Of a stretch of DNA of 64,000 nucleotides, positions 43,001-56,100 are shown in pieces. The notes beneath the pieces were generated by a model. That model made no database searches, was not told where the DNA came from, and saw only the letters and a list, made by a program, of their open reading frames with translations. The DNA lies in assembly GCA_028753945.1 (NCBI GenBank), contig JAPNXP010000016.1, positions 434,001-498,000 of the forward strand. Reading direction: 5' to 3'. Positions within the stretch are counted from its first letter, which is position 1; each line of letters opens with the position of its first letter. The translations under genes and the position numbers were made by a program. Source of the stretch: Hexactinellida sp. DTS-2022 (Eukaryota; Porifera; Hexactinellida).

Positions 43001-46000
43001 TCCATATAGGATAGGTTAGTAGTGGTTCTTGTGAGAATATAATGTCGTCAAATATACCAGCTTCTAAGGAATGTAAATATAGATTTAATAATAATTTTGG
43101 GTCTGACTGAATGGTGGAATTTCTGAACTTTCGTTTCTAAAAATCGACTGAAAGGTGGAAAACGTGGAAAACACATATAACAAAAAGTACACAGAGCATG
43201 CTCATAAGGTACATAGACATGGGCGTAGGGAGGGGGGGGTCAGGGGGGGGCAGTTTTCCCCCACCCCATAGATTTTAGCCTGGCTACGCCCTTGTACATA
43301 GAGCATGCTCGTATAAAAGTACAGAGCATGCTCGTAAAGCATATAATGAAAAGTCGAGTGAGCAAGCTCATAGGGACCAGTGAGCCTGCTCATAATAAAA
43401 TGTCGGGTGAGGTCAGGAGAGTCACGTGACCCCGGGTAATCAACTTTTTTGAATATTCGTTTGTTTAGAAAAATAATTATTTCTTGTATTGTTGTATTTA
43501 TTTTGTTGGCAAATGCTTTTAATGCTTAGTCATCCAAACGAACTAATATTCGTTCGTTTAGAAAAAGGTTCGTTCGTTACATTTCGAATATTCGTTTCAG
43601 CCCTACCGACGGGCGTTTCCCGTTCGGTGCCATGTAAAATTGATGGAAACTAATGTTGTTAATACTAGTGTTGTAAAATTTCCCAAAATTTTGTTTTCTA
43701 TGGAAATTTCCGGAAATTTCTGGAAAGATTACATATTTCAAATTATGATTAGGAACTTTATTTGAAATTGCCAAAATTTTTGTGCTACTTAAGTTAGACT
43801 GTCATGAGGGAAAATAACAAGCGCACAGTAGCAACTCTACATTATAGATATGGTTTATCAAAATTAAAAAAACTAGGTATATATAATAATTTTTCCTTTT
43901 AAAATTTCGGGAAATTTAGCTATTTTTTGGAAATTTCCGGAAAATTTCCGACCTTACAACACTAGTTAATACACAATGCAACAAACTAGTTTTAAATAGC
44001 AAAATGATTCTTCAAATTTCTTCATTAGTTTTTCGATAATTTGGCAATAATTATAACTTATGATTTAATGCTTTTCTTTCCTTCCAATCCAGTGAGCATG
44101 CTCACTTGACTTTTCAATACATCTCGTAAAGATCAATGATTTTTACCCTAGTATAATATTTACTACTTACGAATTACATTTCAATCTGAAAACCAAAAAG
44201 CGGGAGTTTTGCCATTTTTTGGCGGGAGTTTTGCCATTTTTTGGCGGGAGTTTTACCAAAAAAGCGGGAGGTCGAAGATGAAAAAGCGGGAGAAAAGCGG
44301 GAGACTCAAAATATATGATATTTCTTTGAATCTATCATTAATAGAACCATACAATATGATTAATTTGTATGTTTGATTATCTACAATTAGGAAACGCTTA
44401 TTTTTCTTGTTCTATCTATCAAATTATTTCCTGCGTATCTCGTATTCACCCAATGTATGCAATAATACAACAAAAACGAAATACGTAGCTAGATTAATGA
44501 ATTATAATTTTTCTACAAAGTATGTTTTTAACATCTTCAAAAGTTCTCGTAATTTACGGACATTTTCTTGAGAATTCAAGGAAATTCCTGACAACTATGT
44601 CATCAAATTTGTTAAATGTGTTGTAAATCTTATTCCATCCGTGGTTGCATAGATCAACATATATACTAAACGAGAAAAAATCAGCATCATATCTGGTATA
44701 ACAACTTTCTGGAGGATGTAGGCCACCCGGGATATTTTTAAGAATATCTTCCAAATTCGAATTAAAACATAATACGTATTGTACAATGTAATAATAAGGG
44801 GCTAAATAATGATTAATAATCTTAACTAACTTACAAGTATATGAGTTGAACAAAACTTGGTACTCGTAACTAGACTAATTTTAGCAATAAAATCCAGTTA
44901 TTTACTTATACACACTGTTCTCCTAATAGTCCACCAGTGGGCAATTGGCCCAAAATGGACTATTAGAGAATATGGACTATTACAGATATATAAATATTTA
45001 ATTTGGACAAGTAAGTAAGTGGACTATTAGAAAAGTGGACAATTAGAGAGAACAGACAGTATATCATAAAATCTAAATATAGGAACAATTTCCAAAAAAG
45101 CAGGAGTTTGAAAGTTTGGCGGGAGGTCGGGAGGATGGGAGAAATAAAGGCTAAAAAGCGGAGGGTTGGCAACAGGGGTTTATCCAGGAGCGCGCCATAC
45201 GCCTAGAGGCGTATAAATTGGGATATGTTTGCGTTTAGGAGCGCTTAAACTGCCGAAACTCCCCATAGAGTAATACAAAACTAACCTTTTATGCGTACAA
45301 AATTCATTCTCTAGTGACCTTAGGACAGTTAGGAGTGTTCAATTCTACTCCTGTACAATACCCTGGTTTGACAAACCTGTAGTAATTAATAACAAATAAT
45401 GCAACGAAAAATAAAAACTACATGCGTACACGAAGTCAAATAGTCCACAATTTATGTTGGATTAGTTAAGGGTTCACCAAAGGTAAAATTTGGTGGCTAA
45501 AATAAGATCTTTGGTGGCTAACGCCACCAAACCACCTAATTTATCGAGCTGACGAGCATGCTATATGTACTTTTTGTTATATGCGTTTTCCACCTTTCAA
45601 TCGATTTTTAGAAATTCCACCACTTTCCACCATTCAGTCATATCGACGAAAGTTCAGAAATTCCACCATTCAGTCAAGTAGTTTTCCAACATTTCCCACC
45701 ATTCAGTCAGAACCATAATAATAATTATTGTTATCACTGTACTACAACTATTCCTAGGATTATTAACTGATTCAAAACTAAAAAAGATTCTATACATAAC
45801 ACACGTTTTCCGGTCCAAAAGATCCTTTTACAATCAAATTAATATTTTTTGTCGCGTAACTTCTACAAGAAATGTACTACCTGCTAGCATTTTATGTAGT
45901 AATAATTGATTAGGTATTTAGTCGGCATCCCATGTGAATTAATAGGATAAAAGAATCGATTTCGACAATACTAAAGATTTTAGGTTTTACAAAGATTTTT

Positions 46001-49000
46001 AAAGATTTTATATAAAACCATTTTCGGATGTTCCGCATATAGATGAATGTTTTATTATAAAAAAGGGCTTACTTATACAATATCGGCCAAGACCGCTCCA
46101 ATATAAAACACGGCTTCGCAGAGGTATTTTAAGTTAGTAAATTACTTCGTCAGTACCTTAAAATTACATTAGAAAGGTGTTGGCCGATATGAGTATAATT
46201 CCAAATACATATAAATACATTCCATTTATCCTAACTATTGGAAAAACAGAAATTAGATAACATATAGAAGTACAAAAAAATATTATTCAATGGATGTTAT
46301 AACGCAGAAGATCATCCATTGCACGAAGTTATTGAGATACTTTCAACAGTAAATTAATTGCCTCAGCTAAATTATCAACATATCCATCTGGTTTAAACTG
46401 TGGATCAATTTCCCATTCAGGTTTATATTTTCCAGTTCTGACTTGTATGCCTCGAATGCCGCAATTTTGTGCACCACCAACATCGCTAATAATATCATCA
46501 CCGATCATTACACAATCTTGCGGTTGTAATTGCATATCATTAATCACGGCATTGAAGAATAACGGTGAAGGTTTGCCGACAATCTCCGGTTGGATTCCAG
46601 ATGCGAATTCCAACGCTTTCGCGAATGGTGCAACATCAAGTACCAATACTCCGTTATACTTGTAATAGCTACCAAAACCGAGAGAAAAAAATGACATTTC
46701 CTGTTGTGGTTTCGATGTGAGCACATGGAATGCTTTATTCATATTCTCATAAGAGAAGTATTCACCAGCATCGCCTAACACAACACAATTCGGGTCTTCG
46801 ATGCTAATACCTTCATAGTCCATATGAGCGTCAGGATGAACTAATAAAAACGGTCGCAAATTCCGTTCGCGTAATATTTCGCGCATAGCTGGCCCAGGTG
46901 AAAATATCATTTCAGGTGTAACACTATCAAATCCAAGTTTGTTCAATTTCTCGCACAAACAGACTTTCGTAATTTGAGTTTCATTCGTACATAAACGAAC
47001 TTTCATCTCAGGCGTTAGTTTCAATTTCCGTAAAGCTTCAATCGATCCAGATATGGGAGTACCGCCTTGGTCATTGGAATCGTATAATACACCAGTTATA
47101 TCAAGGAGGAGACCTTTGATGGGAGGCGATAACCAATTGTGAGATCTCGCTGAAGCCATCATAAAATTCATATGTGATAGTAGACAGAAAGTTTCACTGT
47201 TTTGAAATTTATAATTGATTATGGGTTGTTTAAAATTTGCAACTTTAATAGTAAAGTCGACGAAGTCACCTCGGACCAGGTTGCTTTGACCCGATTAAGC
47301 AGATAAATCTATTAACCGAAAATATTTTAAGCCCAAATGTAATTTCGTCCTATAAATCCTGTGAAATTTTGACCCGATTAAGCGGAGAAATCTATTAACA
47401 GATGCTATATTAACATATTAACCCTCTTAAGCGGAGTCGACTGTATTTATTTATTTATTATAATTATTTGCTGTAATTAATTCATACAATTTAATGAAGT
47501 ATTTTCATTACTATTTGTAGGTGCTTGATTTTAAAATATTAGATTAGATATATTTAAATATCTAGAATTCTAGATGTTTTCCATCGAACTAAATTGTTGT
47601 TAGTTGTTTGTTTGTTTGTTTGTTTGTTTGTTTGTTTGTTTGTTTCATTTGTTTCACTGTTGTTTACTTTAACAAATAAACTTACTACTTCTTGTATTCA
47701 ATAGATGCCCTAAAGTAAATGTATTTGAAGTTTTCTCTGTGTTTTTGATATCATTCTTATGAGCTCTGTCAATTCCCTAATTCAAATATTATTTAATTAT
47801 ACTGCAAGATTTCAGTAGACTATAATAAATTAATTAATTACTTATCGGTCAACACCTTTCCTAATATAATTTAGGGCACTGGTAAGTTCATTTTAAACAT
47901 AAAAAGTCAACTGTGCAAGCGGTTTTAAATATTAAAAAGGTGTTTTGGCCGATATCTAAGTAAGCTCAATTATAAATCATAAATGTAAAACTGACCTTTA
48001 CTCTGAAAAGTAATGAATGAGATTTTTTGTGACCTCTAATGCCCATTTTATGAAAGAACACTTTACCACAAATATCGCATACATAGCCACTCTTCACACT
48101 ATTGACACAATTTTAAATAAACATTACAAACAGAACATAATTAGAAAATTTACAAATTCCATTAAAAATTAGTATTTTTAGAATTACAAATTTTATATGA
48201 ATTTCTCGACCATTTATTAGAAAATAAATAACAAAATGTGTCTACAAAAATTTCCAAAGGTTTCTTACTCTACAAATAAAAAATATCTTGGGCTAGCCTA
48301 AGCCACCATCATGATAAAGCTGTCAAATCTATCCAAACAAAACATTAATATTACATTTTTTGCTTGCGTAGAATCCTTAAAGGTATTTTTGTATGCACTT
48401 CCATGACTGAATCTGCAGCAATCTCAGATGATAGTGTAAGTGGAAATACCTAGTAATTTTTAATTTTATAACAACTTTTAACGTCTCCGTAATAATATTC
48501 TGTAATTCAGATTATGGTTAATCTATATAAATTGGTATACTTTCGATAAAGCATTTTTTGTTGTTCTGGAATTAATAATAATCAAATCTACAATTTCTTT
48601 GGAAAATATCAACATCTATAACAAACATATTTGTGGTAAATTATTATTATTTATTTATTTAAGAATTACTTACATGTCGACCAACACCTGTTCTAATGTA
48701 ATTTTCATGCATTAGCAAGGTCTTTTTGGCAACAAAATTCCACCTTGTGAAGCTGGGTTTCTATATTGAAAAGGTGTTGACCGATATACAAGTAAGTCCA
48801 TAATTTAATAGATAAGCTCACCATTGGGGTTCTATGTTTATATTCGAACAGTTTTGAATGAGATTTCATGTGACCTCTCACACTCAACTTACGATCGAAA
48901 CGTTTGCCACAAATCCTGCATGCATATAATGGTCCACTGTAAACAAATACACAAACAAATAATATTGTTGTATACAATAATTAATACAAAAAGACTAACT

Positions 49001-50159
49001 TCAAATTCTTTTCGAGTTGTTTCAGTTCAGTTGAAGACTAAACAAAATGATTATCATACAAATAGGTCACAATTGTAAAATAACTCTTGTATATTCATAG
49101 TTTCATAAATTGGATATTAATAAGATGGGCTTGCTATATAGATCGGTCAACACCTTTTCAATATAAATAGCCTGCTTCGAAATGCTGAATTTATTGATAT
49201 TAAATACGTAATGACCTTTCTGAAAGGTATATTAATAAGGTGTTGGCCGATATATGGGTAATTTCTAATAATTTTTGTTATTTTTTTTCTCAACTTATAT
49301 TTTCAATTAAAATTACCTTATTTCCATAGAAATCGCTCGTTTTTAACATCAACGGATTGTTAACTATAGTAAATGATGGCAATTTATTCCTTGGAATATT
49401 CCATGGACGACTTTTGGGTTTGTTTTCAGTATTATTTTCAGTATCATCTGTTTGCAGATTGTTCGGGAATTTCTGAGCTTTTGGTGATTTCTCTGTAGAA
49501 TTTTTTCTTTTCTTTCGCACTTGATTCGTTGTAAATTCCGATTCAGCTACTTGGCTATTTTCTACATTTTCAGTGTTTGCAGTCAATGGTATTTCTTGTA
49601 TAATAGTCTCATTATTAGCCTGAGTTAGATTATTTTCGATTGATTTATCATTGCTATCGCTTCTCCTTGGTCTTCCTCTTTTCTTCTTATCTGAGCTCAA
49701 ATCTGGGAGTGTTGTTAATGAAGAAGTTTTCAAACCGTTGATAATAAGTTTTATACTTCTCGACTTGTAATGCGTGAGTGGAAAATAGAGTGGTGAAGCC
49801 TGCCCTTTTAAACGGATTGAAATTCGTCGATTTGGACGAAAAAATTCGCGGTTTTTTAGGTGTTTTTTCGCTTTGAGTCCTGGAGATTCTAAACTTGATA
49901 CAGCTCGCCAATTTCTTTTACGGGTAGTTTTTCCCTCAGCATTTTTATTATGCAATTTGAATGATTTCATTTCATATTTGACTAAATATTCTTGAGAATT
50001 ATCAACAGTAGTTTGCATAGATTTTTCAGTTTGTATTTGAATTTCATTTTTTGAATTTTCTTGAGAATTATTACTCTCAGAATTATTTAGAGATTTTGTA
50101 GCAACTTCAAATGAATCACTTTGGAATTCAATATTTTTAGATTCCTCAAACATTTCCAC
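40062..50159 (-). CDS. ELM2-SANT co-repressor with two C2H2 zinc fingers (TRERF1/ZNF541/MIDEAS-like), ten exons traced
   Basis: Exons are 50159-49317, 49037-49000 (38-nt microexon), 48936-48822, 48091-47996, 42419-42371, 42145-42080, 41617-41514, 41339-41264, 40944-40856 and 40520-40062. All have GT-AG ends, and all nine phases agree. The first 281 residues are disordered with basic patches (KKRGRPRR, RKKRKN). Fingers CRICGKRF...H...H and CDICGKVF...H...H follow, one per exon. ELM2 starts at EVRVGDEFQ and runs through EYALHILLRCRGN. SANT is FWTEDERNDFKSAW...SKSLRQVIEFYYRW. The Ser/Thr/Pro-rich tail has RSVSPKKKP. Such proteins recruit HDAC1/2 to chromatin through ELM2-SANT. The first exon begins after an acceptor (first Met 50153), so a 5' exon is missing. 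The 3' end is unresolved. The fingers and the ELM2 part could be two genes, but the fingers exon ends in a donor and its phase fits ELM2. Confidence 0.8.
43218..43294. mobile_element. Tiny hAT-like MITE (77 bp), 8-bp duplication TACATAGA
   Basis: Ends are CATGGGCGTAGG and GGCTACGCCCTTG. The duplication is at 43210-43217 and 43295-43302. The interior is G-run then C-run. Confidence 0.85.
43666..43964. mobile_element. hAT-like MITE, TAGTGTTGTAA ends, 8-bp duplication GTTAATAC
   Basis: Ends are TAGTGTTGTAA and TTACAACACTA. The duplication is at 43658-43665 and 43965-43972. The interior is rich in GGAAATTTCC. Confidence 0.85.
46329..47171 (-). CDS. LHPP: LHPP, phospholysine phosphohistidine inorganic pyrophosphate phosphatase
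   Basis: A single exon encodes 280 aa (human LHPP is 270 aa). It is a HAD-superfamily phosphatase of the NagD-like group. Motif I is DITGVLYD (residues 24-31), with nucleophile Asp24 and the second Asp at residue 31. Motif II is LCTNET. The C2-type cap lies between, and the motif III Lys is in EIVGKPSPLFF. Motif IV is MIGDDIISDVGGAQ. The end, GYVDNLAEAINLLL, is nearly the vertebrate sequence. The enzyme removes phosphate from pyrophosphate, phospholysine and phosphohistidine in the cytosol. All catalytic residues are present and the frame is unbroken. It lies within the largest intron (47995-42420) of the ELM2-SANT gene on the same strand and has no introns, unlike its neighbours, so a retrocopied origin is possible. 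Confidence 0.95.
   Translation of the reverse strand: MNFMMASARSHNWLSPPIKGLLLDITGVLYDSNDQGGTPISGSIEALRKLKLTPEMKVRLCTNETQITKVCLCEKLNKLGFDSVTPEMIFSPGPAMREILRERNLRPFLLVHPDAHMDYEGISIEDPNCVVLGDAGEYFSYENMNKAFHVLTSKPQQEMSFFSLGFGSYYKYNGVLVLDVAPFAKALEFASGIQPEIVGKPSPLFFNAVINDMQLQPQDCVMIGDDIISDVGGAQNCGIRGIQVRTGKYKPEWEIDPQFKPDGYVDNLAEAINLLLKVSQ
47604..47645 (+). repeat. (TTTG)n microsatellite
   Basis: About ten perfect TTTG units; a shorter one follows (TG)n at 32641-32673. Confidence 0.9.
47842..47955. repeat. Copy of the TATCGGCCAACACCTTTT MITE family
   Basis: About 110 bp; ends TATCGGTCAACACCTTTCCT and AAAAGGTGTTTTGGCCGATA, in an intron of the ELM2-SANT gene. Confidence 0.75.
48674..48787. repeat. 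Copy of the TATCGGCCAACACCTTTT MITE family
   Basis: Ends GTCGACCAACACCTGTTCTA and AAAAGGTGTTGACCGATAT; it lies only 35 bases from the first zinc-finger exon. Confidence 0.75.
49139..49254. repeat. Copy of the TATCGGCCAACACCTTTT MITE family
   Basis: Ends GATCGGTCAACACCTTTTCA and AAGGTGTTGGCCGATATA; between the 38-nt microexon and the large 5' coding exon. Confidence 0.75.
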
Positions 50160-53100
50160 CTATAACAGAATAGAAGTATTTATAAATTTATGTCAAATTT
50201 TAAATAAATAAATTGAATTTTAAATCACAATAAATACACTTCACTTGTTAGTTCACTTCGCGGCAGAAATACTAAAGTAAATAGGCTTGAATAGTTAAAA
50301 ATACTAGTTATTGCGTCATCATTCGATAATGGGTAAGCATAGTGATAACATGGTGTGACCAACATGTTAGCATGATGGGTGTACAATTGTACATGTAATT
50401 GTTCTATTAATTTTCAGATTTTTATGTCGTAGAGGATGCGAATTAGAATCCGATTAATTGAATTTTAATCTTCTAAAAATGTTTAAACAATTTTGCAGGA
50501 ATGGTAATTTTGGTATAAAAGATGCCAAGAATTACTAATCTAACACAATAATCAAGTTTGGGAACTGTCAATTGGAAATGTAAACAAGTATCTACATATA
50601 TACACTACCCGGACAAAAGTAAATACTTTTGTCCGGGTACTGTACATACAACACTGTGTGTGATTAAGCTATAATATTGTTGTTAGTTTCACTTCAAATA
50701 CAATATAAAATAATATTTGTTCGTATCAGCCAAAAAAAAAGAGACTACAATTAGTTCTATAATTGTAATGGTGTTTCGAACAACCTTGTTCGAGACAAAC
50801 TATTGAAAACCCACAAAATTATATATTTTTACTATCTACCAGCAGAAATGAATAGTTTTAATCTAAAACTTACCGCTATTTCTTTGCAAAGGTAAATCTG
50901 GATATAATGAATTCCTATAAGTATGAGCTAGTGGTTAGATTAATAATAGAAATATTGGGTTACATAGTTATAGGAGAATGAAAGAATAATAAAGATAATA
51001 TAACGAAAGGAATGAATTTGAAATGTTGCCATTGATGAATGGAATTCAATTTTCAATGTCAAGTTGAAACATCTGAAATTGTGTCTTTTAAATTGATATC
51101 ACAAATATTTCTTCAAAATAAATTTAAAATCAATTGTTTATAGGAATTACTTAATACATCAGCCAAAACATTTTTCGAATGTAATTTTTCAGACACTGTC
51201 AAGGTCAATTTTTACATCAAAAATTCATCTTTGCGAATCCGTTTATTAATTGAAACAGTGTAAACTGATATATACATATAGTCCTTATTAAAATACCTAA
51301 AAGTTTTGTAGGAAATGTAGAATGAGACAACAAACAACAATAAACAAAAGCAATTGTTGAAAGATAATTGCACAAATTTTGAGTTAAATTCTTTGAAACA
51401 TTGCTCCCTATAGTATCATTAATTTCTTGTTTACCACAAATTACTGGCCATAATTTTCAGTATAAATAAATCCTCCCAATATGAATATTCAAAGGACATT
51501 AAAGTTTATCTTATTAAATTTAAACGCTGATTCTAATAAAAAATAGGACTCCGCAAGGGGACCGTGTTCGTTTAATGAGTCAACTGTAGGCTATAAAATT
51601 AGAAATTGCTGAAAAGTGGAATCTTGGCCTTTGGAATTGATAAAAAATAAAAAATACAAGAAAATTGTAAAATTTGAAAATATTTTAGAAAAATTTAAAG
51701 CTTTGGAAAAAAAAAAATGACTGAAGTTACTTTTTTCAGAATAAGCAACCTAGGGCATACAACAACGTAGTTCAGGTGTAGGCAATTGAAAACGGTAATA
51801 GGGGCTGATTGTAGGCGAAAACTATGGCGTCATTAAATTATTAGCAAATCTACAAAAATAATTTGATAAATATTAAACAAAACCATCCTGATTTTGAATA
51901 AAATTTGACATATTTTTTTGCCTGCATTTCTAATATGGAACAATGAATAAACATTGATTGACATTTGACAAGTGACTTTCAGTTTTTGAGTTGAGTACTT
52001 GAGCGTGCTCATTGATTGAGGTCTGTTCAATTTGACAGTAAATATGTAGACATAATCAGTAACATACGATGAAATCTGTTTCTAAATTAGTATAAGTAGA
52101 ATTGACCATTATTCAACCTAGAAACTGTAGTCACTCGAGATGGTATAAGACCCGCGATTTTTAACACCTCCGCTCGTCATTGTATCGGTTCAGTAACAAT
52201 TGCTTGTAAAAAGTCCAAAATTTGTCACAATCAATATTGAGAGCTAACTGCTAAAACGCGAAACTATATTCTCGTTATACACAGCAGGGAATCTCAACTG
52301 GAGATTTCAATCAAGGAGAATTGAGCGACCATCGTTTTGGGTACATTATTCGCGAGTATGTATTTTGCAAACTGGTTCTTTTACAATGAAATCGCTTTTG
52401 TTTGAGTTCACTCGTACAGCGCTTCTTTCGTGGGCTGACTCCTGAGTATTCTTCTAATGCAAGCAACCATCAACCAATAATGTATAAAGAAATAAGGAAT
52501 TACATACTTTTATACACCTAACACTTCTTTCATATAATTGTCAAGGTAAGCAGGGATTTTTACGAAGCAGGGATTTTGTTTTGAAAAGGTGTTGCCCGAA
52601 ATTTCAGTAACTCCGACTAAAAACTGTAAATAAGTGCAAATTTACTTCATAGATGATAGAACCAAATTAAAGTGGAACTGTAAAAATAACTAAGCGTTTC
52701 ACCACACACCATACAATTCAGTGATAGATAATGCTTTTGCTAAATTGCACTAGTAAGTATAAAATTTTATTACCTGCTGTACCAATTTAGGATAAAGTGG
52801 TAAAGAGATTGTCTTGATCGTCACATAAAAGAGATTTATAAAACTACAGAAAATTAAGCTAATATCTACCCCCGAATATAAATAAATTAAGTAAGAAAAC
52901 ACTATAAGAAATAGATATAATTTTGGAAACTTGGTTTGAAAAAAAGAGTGTAGACCCAATAGTGTGTGTAAACGAGCTATGCACGAACCGATTTTTTTAA
53001 TGTTATCAAGTTTTTTTATGTTGACCGAAAACTAATAGGAAAATTTTGTTCTGTTAATTAATTGAGAATTAATTGAGAATAGTATAATAATAATTACTTA

Positions 53101-56100
53101 TATATCGGCCAACACCTTTTCTAATGTAATTTCAGAAATACTTTGATAGCAAAGAGATACAATTTTCTATGTATGTAATATATTTTAATTTGTGTGATAC
53201 TCTCTCACGGTGAGAAAAATGTTTCGTAAACATTATGTTTATCAAAAAGACTAAAGGATGATTATTTTATTAGAGTAGAACTCGGTTACAACTTGGGCTA
53301 ATTAGTAAGTACTTCGGCTTGTACGTGATAACTTTGTTGACAAAAACATGATGCATTTTTATAGAGGGGAAACTCAGTTAGCACGTGCACTCGCATAATA
53401 CGCACTAATTCACCATTTCCGAAGGGTTATGTTATAACCGAGTTCTACTGTATAATGCATAAAATCTTTGATAAGCATTGAGTTAATTAATTTCTGCTAA
53501 ACAGTCAATCACATATATAGCTCACAGATACATTTCTGGAATGTTATTGCTTACAAAAGCTATATTATGCGTTGAAAATTGATTATTGGAGGAATATAAA
53601 GTATTTTTGACATTTGGTTCAATTTTAGAAGACAAATATCAAATTTAGCGACAATAATATAAATACATTGATGTTTGCTAAAATTAGAAAGTTTAAAACT
53701 CAAAAAGTGCTCATAAAATCATTTTTATTTGAGGAAAATAATCTATAAATTTCCGTCAAGCATTCTACGAAAAAAAAGTGGCAAATTTCAAATATAGGTT
53801 AGGTATGGAACTTCGAAAAGATAAAAAATCAAAACAATCGATAAATAATCAAGTATTTGTAGAAAAATAATCATCACAGAAAGCTTAGTAGTAAACAAAG
53901 TCGTAAACATGATCCATCCACCTCAGGTTATGATGTAAACAAATATGTTTATAGCTTGTTTGCAAACAAACTAATGATATAACAGAAATGCAACTTGAAA
54001 ACAACTCAACTACTTAGCCTATTATATTGTATTGAAGCTACATAGAATGTATAGAAATTCATTGGTGTATTCAACTAGCCAAACCAATTGTGTAAACCAT
54101 GGACAATCAGACAATTGTATTCATTTACTAATTTAACATAAACATGATAAAATATTTGTTTATGTGTGGAATTAAATCTGTCATTATTTATTTTATTAAC
54201 AAGTTATGTATATTTTAAATTTTCAAGCATTAGTTACTTGATAGGATCAATGGAATGCTTCCATGTCAAAATAAAGCCTTATACACATTACTAACTTATT
54301 TCAAATTATTAATATTACGCCATAGGAATTGGACACAGTGTATTATACAGCCATTTGTAAATACGCTCCTAATCCTGGGTCTGATCCAATTTTCATACGC
54401 CTAAATCACAAATTAATGTTACGGTATAGGAGAGGAATCCAAATTTTCGCGATCCTAAATTAAAATTTTCCAAAAATCATGCTTCAAAAGGAGCGTCTCG
54501 CGCACCTGGATATTTCCTTGATTGGACAGGCAAAAATCATCAACTAAGGAAAGGGCTTATCGGCCAACAACTTTCAATAGAAAAATCCGGTTTCGAAAAG
54601 GTGAATTTCGATGTTAGAAAAGACCTTGGCAGCAGTAGTGCAGAAGAGGGGGAACAAGGGGGGCGGAACCCCCCTTGTTTAAACTTAGTGGGAGCTGAGC
54701 CCCGGTTGTTAAAATTTAATAGACTCCATTCATAGGCACCAAGTGTTGGAATTTTCAAATTAGCATCCGGGAGGCCGTAAGCCATTTTTTATTCTTGACT
54801 TAGCTCCGATTATTCATTTGCAATACATAGCATTTAACACTGAACACTAGGAACGTATAAATAACATCTTTCTTATAGTTTACAGCCAAAATATGATCCT
54901 AATAGTGTTCAAACTCCCCTAGCTCTAAACCTGTGGGGGTCCAGAACTTCAAACTTGACGTCTATTATTCCTTTAGTTCAAGTTTTCTTGATGTGGCTAT
55001 TTGCAGAATTATTATTTTTCATATTATGAAGAATTAATTGGGCGATTAAGCGCGTCAATCAATTGATTATAATCAGTGGCGAATCCAGGTGGGGGATGGG
55101 TATAGTATAGATATTCAATCACCTTTGATATGGAATACTTTCTATTTATTTTACTCAATTCTTTGTTGTGAACTCAAATCTTCCCATATAATTGACATAA
55201 TCCCTGGATATTCCAAAAATGCTAACTCGCTCGTCCATATAAATTATAATTATTAATATTATAGTGATACTTAGTACAATAAGTAAGGCATGTGATTAAT
55301 CAGAGCATGGAGTGATATACTACCCTATTGTGTAGTTGTGACAGGTGTTATAATTAATTGCATTAGCGCCCACAACCTCACATATAATAATTACCACGAA
55401 GAAATATCGAAGTCTTCGTGCCGCTGCAATTCCGGCGACTGTAATAAGATTCAATATTTAATGATTAATCTCAGAACGCCCAGAATAATCTCTTGAGTTT
55501 CGCACTTGTTAAGTATTCGTGTTAGTGCGAATAGCACTTTATTGTTTCTGACTTCTAGGGCTTCGCCACTGTACCCGACTGTGGGACTAATAACGCCCCC
55601 AGCCCCCAGCTGGAGCCTGGAGTTACGATTGTTTTTATAAAATAAACCCCCCCTTTTTGGAAATCCTCGACCCGCCCTTAATTATCTAAAATTTTGGATC
55701 CCAAATCTTCCCTTTGGGGAGCCCCCTTATTACAAATTTAGTTCTACATCACTGCTTTCCAGTGCCTGAAAGTGATATACTGTAAAAAAGGTGTTTGCCG
55801 ATATATCAGTAATTTAGTAATACGTACCCTAATACCAAGGTATAAATGGGGGTTTGAGTTTTCGAGTTCATAGTAGCAGATATAATAAAAATATCTGCGC
55901 TTTTGGCGTATGGCCCAATAAAAATTGTCAATATATTTACTGAATCTAAATTCATATTATTCTTACAAGGGTGGGGTTGGCTAACCGATCTGAGGCAACG
56001 GTTAGAATTCGATTTCTCGCCATTGTTAGCCGGTTAACCGCCCATCCTACTGAATACAATAAATTCTATATAAAAATTTGATTATACTACAGAATAAGAC

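Larger units (their letters stand above)
43094..45713. mobile_element. Second element with GGGTCTGACTGAATGG ends, 2.6 kb
   Basis: The left end (GGGTCTGACTGAATGG, then GTGGAAAACRCATATAAC, in parts) and the right end (45540-45713) are inverse and match the palindrome at 36462-37613. The interior differs and contains smaller MITEs (43218, 43666, a copy of the 14158 element near 45175). Flanks are AATAATAAT-rich on both sides, so the exact duplication is unclear. No transposase found. Confidence 0.65.

Noticed and set aside
52750-52959. Minus-strand ORF ending near a CAG|GTAATA donor, a possible 5' exon of the ELM2-SANT gene
   Set aside because: Hydrophobic, low-complexity translation and no clear acceptor; support is too weak to annotate.
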